Below, in pieces: positions 24,385 to 33,244 of a stretch of DNA of 64,000 bases. Made by a program: the position numbers and the translations under genes. Numbering within the stretch: the first letter of the stretch is position 1; each line of letters starts with the position of its first letter. The notes beneath the pieces are model-generated. The model was not told the DNA's origin, searched no databases, and saw only the letters and a program-made list of their open reading frames with translations. Source of the stretch: Paenibacillus kribbensis (GTDB lineage: Bacteria; Bacillota; Bacilli; Paenibacillales; Paenibacillaceae); the NCBI RefSeq assembly GCF_002240415.1, contig NZ_CP020028.1, positions 4,675,501-4,739,500 of the forward strand, written 5' to 3'.

Positions 24385-26439
24385 TTACGAACCAAATATC
24401 TGATATTCGTAATGCTTGTTAATCGTTGAAATATACTTGGTATTTGAGCTATACCGATCTTGTTTTTCATAAATGATATATCCGTATTGTGCAAAAACTT
24501 TATTGATCATCTCTTTCTTGTTAACCCAATTATTATTTTTGGATAGCCATTTTCTAAACTTTTCCCCAATACTGTCTGTTCCCTTCTGAATACTACTGAC
24601 AGGTAGCGGCAACTGATTGAAATAGGTAGAATTCTCCCAAATCCATTGATGTATTTCCTGTGCAAAGTTACGAATGGTATCTCCACGACTGTATAATGAT
24701 TCATCATTGATGCCGTTATAGGTATAATTCATTTTTCCATGCATATACCAATTATTAATCTCCCAGAACATCGGTTGAACTGTAGCTATGTCTTTCTCAT
24801 TTTGGTTAAATGCAACATATATGTGAATGGGCGTATCTTCATTAATTTTTCTTAACGCTGTCCGATGCACAATTTGCAAAAACTCAGCATACAGTTCTCC
24901 TCGATACACCATCTCTAACTTTTCATCTTCAAACCAATTCAAGTCATCTTCATCGCTCAATTTTAGTGAAACCTTGTCTCCATAAAGCGATATTGCAATG
25001 ATTTTATAGTAGTCGGGATTCATTCGAGGCAGACTGGTCAAATACATCGCTGTCTTATCTTTAAGCTGATTTTTCCCTGTTGTGTTCATTAAGTTAATAG
25101 GCCGAGTATGATCACTTACTTTTTCTTCAAAGGAATCCTGCTGCTCTGTTCCAATGGCTCCTAATTTTTTGTAGATTGGGATGTCAAATTTCGTTGGCAA
25201 TATGAATAAATCTAAATGCTTCTGCTTTAACTCAAGTATCCGTTCCGTAATTGCTTTTTGAGTAGTATGGCCCTTCTTCAAACGACTATTTTTTGAAGTA
25301 TTAATTACATCTTGGCACATGTTTAGCCGAGCGTATTGATTGTAATTCTGAACGATCTTTGCTGTGAAACCTATGTATTGCCTACTGTTCATTTTAGCAG
25401 TTCCATCTAGGACAAGCATATTTAACTTCAGTTTGCCATAGTGGATACGTTCTGAAACGATAATTTTTCTACCTGTCAAACCATTTTGCTCATAGTCGTC
25501 AATTCTTCCAAGTCTGGATCTCTTACATAACTTTTCAAAGTGAATCATTTTCTTGTACGCTTCAATTTTACTTTTGGATTCAGCATTAGCCTTTATGGAT
25601 TGAATGGCATTTAGAATACTATTCATTTTGTCATCTTTGGTTTTCGTCATAAGAGCCGTTGTTACATCTGAAGTGTTTTCGACGAGTTGGTTTGCAATTA
25701 AATGAAGAATATACGTTTTTAAAACTTGAGCTTGAAAAGGCTGCATTTTTAAAACAAACGACAACGTATTAAACCAATCTAATGCATTATCCCAACTGTC
25801 AATTCCAAAAATCGATGCGTTGACAAAGGAAGGTTTCTCATCAACGATCAATAATCGTTGTCGGGTGCATACATAATTGTGAGTATCAAGAGCATCGTAG
25901 CTACTGAATCCATTCATGCGATACTGCTTCCAACTCTTATACATTTGAGCATTTCCATATCCAAGAGCCAGATTATCGAGTCTACTATGAGTAATAATGA
26001 CAATTTGATGATAACAAACATAGGGTTCAATATCTTCTTTATTAGCAGCTCTTACACTGACAATACAATGCTCATCAAATTTCTTCAACTCATTGAATAC
26101 TTCTTCAGCCATCCCATTCTCCCGTATGACTAATAAGATTGGAACCTTCTTCTTCAAATAAGTTTCAGATACAAGCCACTTCAAGAAACAAATTAGTACG
26201 GTTGTTTTACCATGCCCCATACTCGCGTTGCAGAGCCATTTTACAGCTGAATCAGGCTTTTCTATCCGTTTATTATTTTTGAATTCTACATATTGATGGT
26301 ACTGTTTGGTATGCTCGTCATATAAATCTAGAAATACGTTTGCAATATCCTGAAATGCTTCCTTATGTACATTTTGTTTATGTTCTTCAGTTAAATAATT
26401 ATACATTTGCTCAATTTCACAATCCCGATTCACTGCCAA
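24385..26439 (-). CDS. superfamily 2-like helicase/ATPase of the element
   Basis: A 684-residue protein. Motif I (Walker A) is ASMGHGKTT at about 72-80. A DExx box appears as LLIVDEKPSF near 200. A motif-III-like LDGTAKM follows near 345, and the C-terminal RecA-like lobe ends with QIVHRTALRK (near 530), which resembles motif VI. Together they indicate an SF2-type helicase or translocase. It lies between parB and the methylase and is the only replication-like ATPase visible; no primase or DNA polymerase is seen. TTG start with AAGGAG. The exact family is not recognised. Confidence 0.65.
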   Translation of the reverse strand: MAVNRDCEIEQMYNYLTEEHKQNVHKEAFQDIANVFLDLYDEHTKQYHQYVEFKNNKRIEKPDSAVKWLCNASMGHGKTTVLICFLKWLVSETYLKKKVPILLVIRENGMAEEVFNELKKFDEHCIVSVRAANKEDIEPYVCYHQIVIITHSRLDNLALGYGNAQMYKSWKQYRMNGFSSYDALDTHNYVCTRQRLLIVDEKPSFVNASIFGIDSWDNALDWFNTLSFVLKMQPFQAQVLKTYILHLIANQLVENTSDVTTALMTKTKDDKMNSILNAIQSIKANAESKSKIEAYKKMIHFEKLCKRSRLGRIDDYEQNGLTGRKIIVSERIHYGKLKLNMLVLDGTAKMNSRQYIGFTAKIVQNYNQYARLNMCQDVINTSKNSRLKKGHTTQKAITERILELKQKHLDLFILPTKFDIPIYKKLGAIGTEQQDSFEEKVSDHTRPINLMNTTGKNQLKDKTAMYLTSLPRMNPDYYKIIAISLYGDKVSLKLSDEDDLNWFEDEKLEMVYRGELYAEFLQIVHRTALRKINEDTPIHIYVAFNQNEKDIATVQPMFWEINNWYMHGKMNYTYNGINDESLYSRGDTIRNFAQEIHQWIWENSTYFNQLPLPVSSIQKGTDSIGEKFRKWLSKNNNWVNKKEMINKVFAQYGYIIYEKQDRYSSNTKYISTINKHYEYQIFGS

Positions 26440-26453
26440 ATCAGATTCACTCC

Positions 26454-26624
26454 TTATATTTTCGGTTTCTTAATTTCCTCTAAAGCCTGTTGAAATTGTT
26501 CATTAATAGCATACAGCCAAAACTTTTGATGCTTATCAATCGTCAAAGCACGAGTAATGTACCGGATATTTTTCTCCTGTAATTTCCTCATCATCTGACC
26601 ATTGTAACAATAAAAATAGCTCAC
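26454..26624 (-). CDS. small protein, 56 aa, upstream of the helicase
   Basis: A GTG frame of 56 codons with GAGAGGAG 9 nt upstream. The product starts MSYFYCYNGQMMRKLQEKNI and contains HQKFWLYAINEQFQQALEEI. It ends 15 nt before the helicase start, so the two are cotranscribed; AAGGAGTGAATCTGA recurs before both starts. Stem-loop copy A and a parS-like site precede it. Function unknown. Confidence 0.6.
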   Translation of the reverse strand: MSYFYCYNGQMMRKLQEKNIRYITRALTIDKHQKFWLYAINEQFQQALEEIKKPKI

Positions 26625-26663
26625 TCAGATTCACTCCTCTCATTTGCGGATCGCATCCATATA

Positions 26664-26698
26664 CTAGATGTCACCCAAGCGCCCGTGTTAACAGGCGC
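26664..26698 (-). promoter_or_regulatory. conserved stem-loop element, copy A
   Basis: CTAGATGTCACCCAA, then stem GCGCC/GGCGC (26679-26683 with 26694-26698) around CGTGTTAACA. It matches copy B over 30 identical bases (26669-26698) plus the CTAG prefix. It lies 40 bp upstream of the small protein/helicase start and 4 bp from parS-like site 2. Confidence 0.55.
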
Positions 26699-26702
26699 TA
26701 TA

Positions 26703-26718
26703 TGTGTCACGTGACACC
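26703..26718. promoter_or_regulatory. parS-like site 2
   Basis: TGTGTCACGTGACACC, identical to parS-like site 1 except for the last base. It lies 2 bp after the stop codon of parB and 4 bp from stem-loop copy A. Confidence 0.55.
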
Positions 26719-26720
26719 AT

Positions 26721-27866
26721 TTACTCCATGGCCAGCAATTCATCCAGTATGTCATCCGTTGAAACATGATTCTCTTTGGCAATATGATCTAATTGTTGCT
26801 TATAAAATTTGATTTCTTCCGTTAACGTTTCCAATGACTTGTCCTCTAAAGAATCGCTATAATTTTCACATTTTTTCAATTCATCTTGAAAACTATGTAA
26901 ATTCCATTTTTCTTCGATGTTGATATCAGAGTGAAAGAGTTCATTTCGCATCTCATCCCAAAATTTTTCAACCATCCACGGTCTGAATTCGGAATCAAAA
27001 TCATCTTTATTTTTTCCCAAATCATAAACAACTGCAAAATCAATATCTTCTTCTGTTATGTTGGAGATATGAAGATGATTGATAATACAATCCATTTGAG
27101 CGGTTAAAGCGAATCCTCGATTGGTAGAAACAACCATAGAACCAAGTCCCTTATAATTCAAAATAGGTGAGATGATTAAACCATAATGCCAATCATCCCC
27201 CCATCTCTTGACTTCGTTTACGGTTAGTTTTTCTTTTTTTATGTCATGTTTCTCCCAAAACGAACTATGAAATTTCAATTGATAATTCTCAAAATGACTT
27301 TCCTCTTTCTGTGAACCGTCTTCATAAATGAATTTTGATGTCGGTTTGTTTTTTAGTAATCGGTTCAAAAACGATTCCATTCTCAGTAGTTGCTTGGCAT
27401 GACCGTCCGAAATATATCCTTCTGCAATCCAATCGTGAATAAAAGGTAATAGTTTCAGTAATCTTAAACGGCTTGTAACAAAGGCTCTGTTTTTACTCAC
27501 TTTTTTGGCAATTTGGTCATGCGTGTACCCTCTTTGTACATACTCATAAAATGCATGAGCTTCTTCAATAGGAGTCATTTGTTCCCTTTGGATATTTTCA
27601 ATGACAGATAAATGAAAAGCTTCTTCATCGCTCAATTCCTTTACTTTCACTGCAATCGTATCCAGACCAGCCATTTGACTCGCTCGATATCTGCGCTCCC
27701 CCTGAACAATTTCATACTGACTTCCTTGGGGTCTGACCAATATAGCTTCCTGTAATCCATCGCTTAGAATAGATGCTGCCAGTTCCTGCAAAGACTCCTC
27801 GTTAAAATGCTTGCGTGGCTGATTCGGGTTGGTAACGATCTGGCTTAATTTTAATGTGATGTTCAA
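26721..27866 (-). CDS. parB: ParB-like DNA-binding protein (no ParA partner)
   Basis: A 381-residue ParB/Spo0J-family protein. The N-terminal CTP-binding/nuclease-like domain is seen as NPNQPRKHFNEESLQELAAS, then VQGERRYRAS (GERR motif). The helix-turn-helix follows (TPIEEAHAFYEYVQRGYTHD, then IAKKVSKNRAFVTSRLRLLK). The C-terminal half is long, charged and unlike Spo0J. ParB clamps load at parS sites; two parS-like palindromes lie in this element. No ParA ATPase is visible, so it may act as a regulator or DNA organiser rather than in partition. Stem-loop copy B lies 44 bp upstream of its start. Confidence 0.85.
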   Translation of the reverse strand: MNITLKLSQIVTNPNQPRKHFNEESLQELAASILSDGLQEAILVRPQGSQYEIVQGERRYRASQMAGLDTIAVKVKELSDEEAFHLSVIENIQREQMTPIEEAHAFYEYVQRGYTHDQIAKKVSKNRAFVTSRLRLLKLLPFIHDWIAEGYISDGHAKQLLRMESFLNRLLKNKPTSKFIYEDGSQKEESHFENYQLKFHSSFWEKHDIKKEKLTVNEVKRWGDDWHYGLIISPILNYKGLGSMVVSTNRGFALTAQMDCIINHLHISNITEEDIDFAVVYDLGKNKDDFDSEFRPWMVEKFWDEMRNELFHSDINIEEKWNLHSFQDELKKCENYSDSLEDKSLETLTEEIKFYKQQLDHIAKENHVSTDDILDELLAME

Positions 27867-27909
27867 ATGATGATATCTCCCTTATGTTTGGATTCGTATA
27901 TATAACGTT

Positions 27910-27944
27910 CTAGCTGTCACCCAAGCGCCCGTGTTAACAGGCGC
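27910..27944 (-). promoter_or_regulatory. conserved stem-loop element, copy B
   Basis: CTAGCTGTCACCCAA, then stem GCGCC/GGCGC (27925-27929 with 27940-27944) around CGTGTTAACA. It is identical to copy A over 30 bp and lies 44 bp upstream of the parB start. A degenerate half of the parS-like palindrome (GACACAC, 27953-27959) follows on the same side as in copies A and C. Confidence 0.55.
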
Positions 27945-27970
27945 CAGATTATGACACACTATGATTTAAT

Positions 27971-30900
27971 TTATTCGATATGGACTATCGCCTTAAAGCT
28001 CGATTTCGTGACTTTCTCGATAGTTATAAATTCAATTGTCGCACCATCAAAATCAAAGAAGGATAACCCCTCATCTTGGTGAATGACCTGATCCCTCGGA
28101 ATGATACACTTCACTTTCCCCAGCTCATCTACAATATGAACATATCGGTACTCGACTATTTGAATCTGTAATTTCTTGCCTAATATCTGGTCAGCTATCA
28201 ACTGCGATTCTTCCTGAGACTTTTTCAATGTGCTGAAGCCAAGCGAATAATTCCTCAATGTTCGTCTTGTACTTTTTCCATCCAGCAAAGAAGGCGTATG
28301 ACTGGTTTGTACTACGCTTTCCCGTTCAGCTTCATACCCGATAAAATACTGCCCCATAATTTCAAATAATGAATACACACCATCCGGTACATGGAATGGA
28401 AACTCCACATTATCTATTGTAGCCATGCCAGCTTGAACGGTAAGCTCATTGCCTTCTACATTACGATTCGTGAGTCGGTTCACCTTTCGTACTTCCCTCT
28501 TCATCACATTTTCATGCTGCTTTAGATTTTCCAGTAGTCCATCTACAAACAGCCATGCAAAGGAGTACGTTCTGTAGGTTTGATATGAGATCTCGACAGC
28601 AACACTAGCAAGTATCGAAGGATAAGGACAGGTTTTGTATTCCTCTCGTAACCTAGCGTATTCCGCGCTAATTGCTTTCCGGGTATCATTATCCCGTTCC
28701 CATTTCTTCAGTTCGTTAAATTGCATCAAGCGATGATCAATTGTTTTTTTCTGCTCGTTGTATTCTGTATACAGCGATTCAATACGAGCTAGATAGTTCA
28801 GAAACTTCGGCTGGCTTACCTTGCTCATATCCTGTAACAATTGTCTCGTGCTTTCGATGCCCAAAATAGACTGATCCAGTTTCCCATCTTTCATCTGGAA
28901 CTTGTCATCTATGTACTTTTCTGCCTTGACACAAAATTGATTAAACGGCGATTTCATCGAGTGCTGATAATCCTTGGCTTTGCCACCATTCACAAAACGA
29001 AAGAAATATGGCATCTGGATAGCCAGACGATCCAGCACATATGGAATTTCAACTTCCAGTCCATTTTTGGTTGCATCTATAATTTGACCTTGGAGAAATT
29101 TAAGGACAGAGTTTTCCAAAACGCGTGCTTGAAGGCTACCTTCCTCCAAAGCCATATTCTGGAAATATGTATTCACATTCGTACATCTACCCGTCAAGTT
29201 ATGTAGGCTTTTCAGCTCCATCTTGATGATACTGTCCATATTATTCGGTACAGGAGCAGCTACTTTTTTATCATCTTCATTGATGATCGTAGGCGCGTCG
29301 ATCACTGCGGAGAGTATGGTCGGATCATTCGTACAGAGAGCCGTGTCCCCATCGACATCTCCTAGTCCGAGTCTTGCCAGTGTTAAATCACAACAGTTCA
29401 GAACAATCACATTATCTAAATGACGTATATATCGGTTATGTACTTGTACAAAATCTAGCTTGCCAACTTCATTAAATATGGTTAGCGGTGACCGGAATAG
29501 CGCATGCATTCCACGTTTCCGATTCATAAAAGCCTGGTTCTTCTTCAACACACCTGTTACTGGTTTTCCAGCGGTATAGTCCATGAAAGCTATTGGATCG
29601 TTGGTCAAATAAAAGTAACTGCCACGAATTGGGATGCGACCTTTCAACATATCCTGTACTTTCAGCATGGCTTGCTTCACGATAAATTTGCGAACGTTTC
29701 CGTCATACAGCATTAGTTCATTCAGATCAATGGCTTGGATGATTTCATTTATAAATTGTTTCTTCTGGCCCCGTTCTATTTCATCTTCCTGTTCGTCGGG
29801 TTCCTCATTTTCATCTTTGGGTTCATCGTCTTCTTGGACTAGCATATGTAGGAAAGCTTTCGTGTACGCGATATCTCGAAGCCACTTTCCATGGACGTCA
29901 TCCTTTTGTCCATGTAATACTCGTTTGATGACATCCATTTGAGGCGTAGCTAATTGAAATAAATCGTTCAATGTGAGATTAAGCGCATGAATATATTGGT
30001 ATGTCAGTGGTGTGTAGGCGTTCATCTGGTACGCTGGTTTCGCATAATTAGCGACCCAAAAGTGATTATGATTATGTAGTTTCAGTAATTCTTCATATTC
30101 CGTTATATTTTCAAACAGACACTTTGGCTTATCTTCTCCATCAATGTATTGATGCCATGCTTTGAAGCAAGATTTAGTGAGGATGAGATCAATAGGCCGA
30201 CCCTGTTTGTCGATGATGGGTTGTGATTCACCGAAAACATCTTTTATTTCTGTCACGTTGTTTTCATTGAACCATTTCATCAGATCGAATCGGATAAAGT
30301 TGCCTTTAATATATGGAAGTCTTCCCTGAACTGCATTGGGTGAATAGGATAGGTTCAGATGCTGTCCAATACGCTCTGCAAACTGGAAGCTCATTAAACC
30401 TTGACCATCGAAAAACTGGACATTCTTATTCTCATACTGTAGATACTCGACTCGCTTAAATCCGATGGACTCTTCATTGATTGCTATGATAGGGATTTCT
30501 TCTGTTTGCCCGATGGAATAGCAAGGGTATAGTTTGTCACTATACATAACTGAACGAGCAGGAAAAGAAATTGCTTCTAGCTTCACACGACGATTCTGTT
30601 TATTCCATCCGTTAAAAGTTTTATATTCATTTTGATCAGGAACAGACTTTGTTCGACCATTCCACGGGATTGTTTTATTCGGTATACGTTCTAACTTATG
30701 TAATTGTTCCTTGGAAGGCTTCAATTCTTTCTTCGCTTTGAAATATTCACGTTGCTTCGTCTTTTCATCGAATATCAACTTCTGTTGCTCCAAATCTTCA
30801 GCACACTTTTCCACTTTCCATACATCCTCAATGATCGTTTCCTTTTCATAATCTGGAATTACGACAATACGAGGGATATACGGGACTGGCTGAGCTGCTG

Positions 30901-31354
30901 AACGACTCACACCTAGAGCTGCTTCCCACTTATGGATATTGGTGAGTGGTGGCATTTTGCCGAGTGTAATGTGTCGATACAGATCAGCAACATATTTTTC
31001 TTGGATGAATTCTGTTCGCTGTGTACGTCCCATGGCAGGTGATTTGATTGAACGAACATATTTCTCTCCATTATAGTAGATTCCCTCTCGTAGCATTCGT
31101 TCAAACAAAGCAAGTTGCGATGGATCATCTTCATCGATTTGATCAGCTTTGAGCATAAAGGTGACTTCGGTAACATTGGTGGAAGGATCACGTTCTGCTA
31201 CGACTCGTTTGAGTTGGTCGAGGTAGATGCTGTTCGATACGGTGATGAGACGATTACTGGGTGACGGTGCGCTAAGCTGATCGCCTACATGAGTGATCTC
31301 GTTAAAGTGGAAAAGTTTGATTTGATATTGATTTCTAGTTGGATTACTGGACAA
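27971..31354 (-). CDS. putative single-chain QDE-1/YonO-like RNA polymerase
   Basis: An 1127-residue protein with the diagnostic features of the two-barrel RNA polymerase family that includes eukaryotic RNA-dependent RNA polymerases and phage SPbeta YonO. In the first half, DGQG (316-319) is followed by SPNAVQGRLPYIKGNFIRFD with Lys350-Gly351, the Q-x-R...K-G pattern of the first double-psi barrel. In the second half come GRIPIRGSYFYLTNDP (about 572) and LFRSPL (about 620). The catalytic D-x-D-G-D then appears as GLGDVDGDTAL (Asp666, Asp668, Asp670). No host-type beta or beta' homology is seen. TTG start with AGGAGG 7 nt upstream. It is the first gene of the leftward early cluster (polymerase, parB, helicase, methylase) and is probably expressed by host polymerase before acting on element genes. 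Family assignment is from motifs read by eye; activity is inferred. Confidence 0.75.
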   Translation of the reverse strand: MSSNPTRNQYQIKLFHFNEITHVGDQLSAPSPSNRLITVSNSIYLDQLKRVVAERDPSTNVTEVTFMLKADQIDEDDPSQLALFERMLREGIYYNGEKYVRSIKSPAMGRTQRTEFIQEKYVADLYRHITLGKMPPLTNIHKWEAALGVSRSAAQPVPYIPRIVVIPDYEKETIIEDVWKVEKCAEDLEQQKLIFDEKTKQREYFKAKKELKPSKEQLHKLERIPNKTIPWNGRTKSVPDQNEYKTFNGWNKQNRRVKLEAISFPARSVMYSDKLYPCYSIGQTEEIPIIAINEESIGFKRVEYLQYENKNVQFFDGQGLMSFQFAERIGQHLNLSYSPNAVQGRLPYIKGNFIRFDLMKWFNENNVTEIKDVFGESQPIIDKQGRPIDLILTKSCFKAWHQYIDGEDKPKCLFENITEYEELLKLHNHNHFWVANYAKPAYQMNAYTPLTYQYIHALNLTLNDLFQLATPQMDVIKRVLHGQKDDVHGKWLRDIAYTKAFLHMLVQEDDEPKDENEEPDEQEDEIERGQKKQFINEIIQAIDLNELMLYDGNVRKFIVKQAMLKVQDMLKGRIPIRGSYFYLTNDPIAFMDYTAGKPVTGVLKKNQAFMNRKRGMHALFRSPLTIFNEVGKLDFVQVHNRYIRHLDNVIVLNCCDLTLARLGLGDVDGDTALCTNDPTILSAVIDAPTIINEDDKKVAAPVPNNMDSIIKMELKSLHNLTGRCTNVNTYFQNMALEEGSLQARVLENSVLKFLQGQIIDATKNGLEVEIPYVLDRLAIQMPYFFRFVNGGKAKDYQHSMKSPFNQFCVKAEKYIDDKFQMKDGKLDQSILGIESTRQLLQDMSKVSQPKFLNYLARIESLYTEYNEQKKTIDHRLMQFNELKKWERDNDTRKAISAEYARLREEYKTCPYPSILASVAVEISYQTYRTYSFAWLFVDGLLENLKQHENVMKREVRKVNRLTNRNVEGNELTVQAGMATIDNVEFPFHVPDGVYSLFEIMGQYFIGYEAERESVVQTSHTPSLLDGKSTRRTLRNYSLGFSTLKKSQEESQLIADQILGKKLQIQIVEYRYVHIVDELGKVKCIIPRDQVIHQDEGLSFFDFDGATIEFITIEKVTKSSFKAIVHIE

Positions 31355-31837
31355 ATTTTAGCCTCCTGTTAGTAGTTTGAATGATATGGTTGTGAACATT
31401 CCTTCCTAATGGATTTAGTATCTACGCCATAAGCGGAAACAAATGTTCGTATATAATTATATGGAATACATGTCCGCATTACAAGAGTTAAGTTTGGAGT
31501 TAGACTCAATACTGGACACAGGATATCGATAATGCGATAATAAATGCATTCAAAATTGAGGTGTCTGCAAATACAAGACAACGACAAACTCCAAACATGA
31601 TCTGCCTGTGGCCGAGAATGTTTTGAATCAAACCTTTGCCACGAACGGTAAACTAAGTCTATATAACCGATATTACGTATATCCCAACGGATCGAGTCTG
31701 GCTTGACCTAGCAAGCCTAATAGGCCTGTACACGCGCAGAATCGTTGGTTTCCACGCAACAATACGAACATACACTGATCCACTTCGTGATTCCTCGGTT
31801 TTATGTATCTAGTCTATTGACAGAGGTAAAGAATTAT
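31355..31837 (-). other. long non-coding region upstream of the polymerase gene
   Basis: Nearly 480 bp without a convincing gene. A 72-codon frame (31369-31587) has no ribosome site and odd composition. The segment has several short inverted repeats, for example CAAGCCTAATAGGCCTG near 31700, and could hold the promoter and a leader RNA of the polymerase gene. Confidence 0.35.
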
Positions 31838-31888
31838 AAAAAAGGGCGATGAGGACCAATTTAAAAATATCAAATCGGTTCTCATCGC
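31838..31888 (-). terminator. terminator of the m5C methylase gene
   Basis: On the leftward strand a 12-bp stem (GCGATGAGAACC with GGTCCTCATCGC, one mismatch) is followed by CCTTTTTT. It lies about 100 nt after the methylase stop codon. Confidence 0.75.
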
Positions 31889-31985
31889 TTTCGACCAGCT
31901 CAAGATATAATGCGTATTAAGCATAACTACTGAATGGAGCTTCTTTGATGACTCTTGTTTAAGTAACGAAATCAGGTATAATAGA

Positions 31986-33140
31986 CTATATGGAAATATA
32001 TTCTTCTAAATTTTTCTGGGGCTTTTGAAGGTATGAATCAATTGATATTTGTCCAGATAAGTTAAAATCTATGGGTTTGCTATCAAGTTCATCAATAACT
32101 GCAGACGCAACTGCTTGAGCTAAAAGACAAGGTACTGCATTTCCAATCTGACGATATACAGCGGATTTACTTCCTTTAAAGATATAATCTTCTGGAAATG
32201 TTTGTATCAACGCTGCTTCCTTAAGCGTAATTCTTCTTAATCTAGAAGGCGCATCCGTGAACTCTGGCATTATGCCTTCCATTAATTTGCTGTGATAGTC
32301 TACAATCCAGTTATCACTAGCAGAATGATACAAAAGCGCTTCATCAATGATGGGGGTTTTATTTCCTCCCATCGAAGCAGGAAGTGTATTAGCGATACCT
32401 TCTATGTCTAATGGTCTTCCCATTCCATTGAAAATCATACCTGCGTATGGAGACTTTCTCAAAACTGGGTTTGAAGCAAGGGTAATACGTGCTTCACAAG
32501 TATGTGGGTTATTTGGTGACCCTGCTGGTCCTAGATGTGATATGGTTTCTCTAATTGTCTTAGTGGGCTTCTCTTGAACATTAATCCTTTTCAGCATCTT
32601 TTCTACGTCAATATCCTTATTCAATAAACCGATGAAAAAAACACGCTCTCTTTTTTGGGGAACACCGTAATTTGAAGAATTAAGCAGAAACGGATAACAG
32701 CTGTAGCCCATTTCATTTGCAATTTGAAACATTTTCGTCCTTACATCTTTCCATTTTTCTAGCTTAGCTAATGCACTCACATTCTCAAGTACAAAAGCTT
32801 TAGGTTTAATAATCCGGACTGCATCAAGATAAGTCCAAATTAGAGTACTTCGTTCATCATTCGGGTCCATCTTGCCTGCGACAGAAAAGCCCTGACATGG
32901 AGGTCCTCCAAAAATAATATCCGTTCCTTTATATACCTCTAATTCATTAAAAGCGTTACGGACATCACCTCTGAATAGAGTAGACTCAGGATGATTGGCT
33001 TCATAAGTGTTGCAGGCATCTTTATCTAGTTCATTTGACCAGACGATATTTACTCCTGCTTTTTTGAAACCAACATCCATTCCGCCTGCACCAGAGAACA
33101 AAGATAAACCAGTATATGTGCTCAAATTAATCAACTCCAA
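31986..33140 (-). CDS. DNA (cytosine-5) methyltransferase
   Basis: A 384-residue m5C methylase. Motif I is LSLFSGAGGMDVGFKKAG (AdoMet binding), motif IV GGPPCQGFSVAG with catalytic Cys82, motif VI ENV (VLENVSAL), motif VIII QKRERVFFIG, and motif X near RQIGNAVPCLLAQAVA. The target-recognition region lies at about 190-300. It diverges from the adjacent SacI-like endonuclease gene with 104 bp between the starts. This is the normal arrangement of a type II system in which the methylase protects the host from its partner. Confidence 0.93.
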   Translation of the reverse strand: MELINLSTYTGLSLFSGAGGMDVGFKKAGVNIVWSNELDKDACNTYEANHPESTLFRGDVRNAFNELEVYKGTDIIFGGPPCQGFSVAGKMDPNDERSTLIWTYLDAVRIIKPKAFVLENVSALAKLEKWKDVRTKMFQIANEMGYSCYPFLLNSSNYGVPQKRERVFFIGLLNKDIDVEKMLKRINVQEKPTKTIRETISHLGPAGSPNNPHTCEARITLASNPVLRKSPYAGMIFNGMGRPLDIEGIANTLPASMGGNKTPIIDEALLYHSASDNWIVDYHSKLMEGIMPEFTDAPSRLRRITLKEAALIQTFPEDYIFKGSKSAVYRQIGNAVPCLLAQAVASAVIDELDSKPIDFNLSGQISIDSYLQKPQKNLEEYISI

Positions 33141-33244
33141 CTTTATTCATTTTTTTATTGTACTATAAGCAAAGGTATAAGTCAGTATAGCAAACATACG
33201 TTCTGTTTTAAAGTGGAAAAATATATACTCTGGGGGTTATACAA

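Noticed and set aside
31369..31587. 72-codon leftward frame upstream of the polymerase gene
   Set aside because: No ribosome site, Cys/Tyr/Ile-rich random composition; kept only as part of the unexplained leader region.
31950..31985. Promoter-like TTGTTT...TATAAT pointing rightward at 31950-31985
   Set aside because: It would drive transcription into the 3' end of the convergent methylase gene, with no gene to serve.
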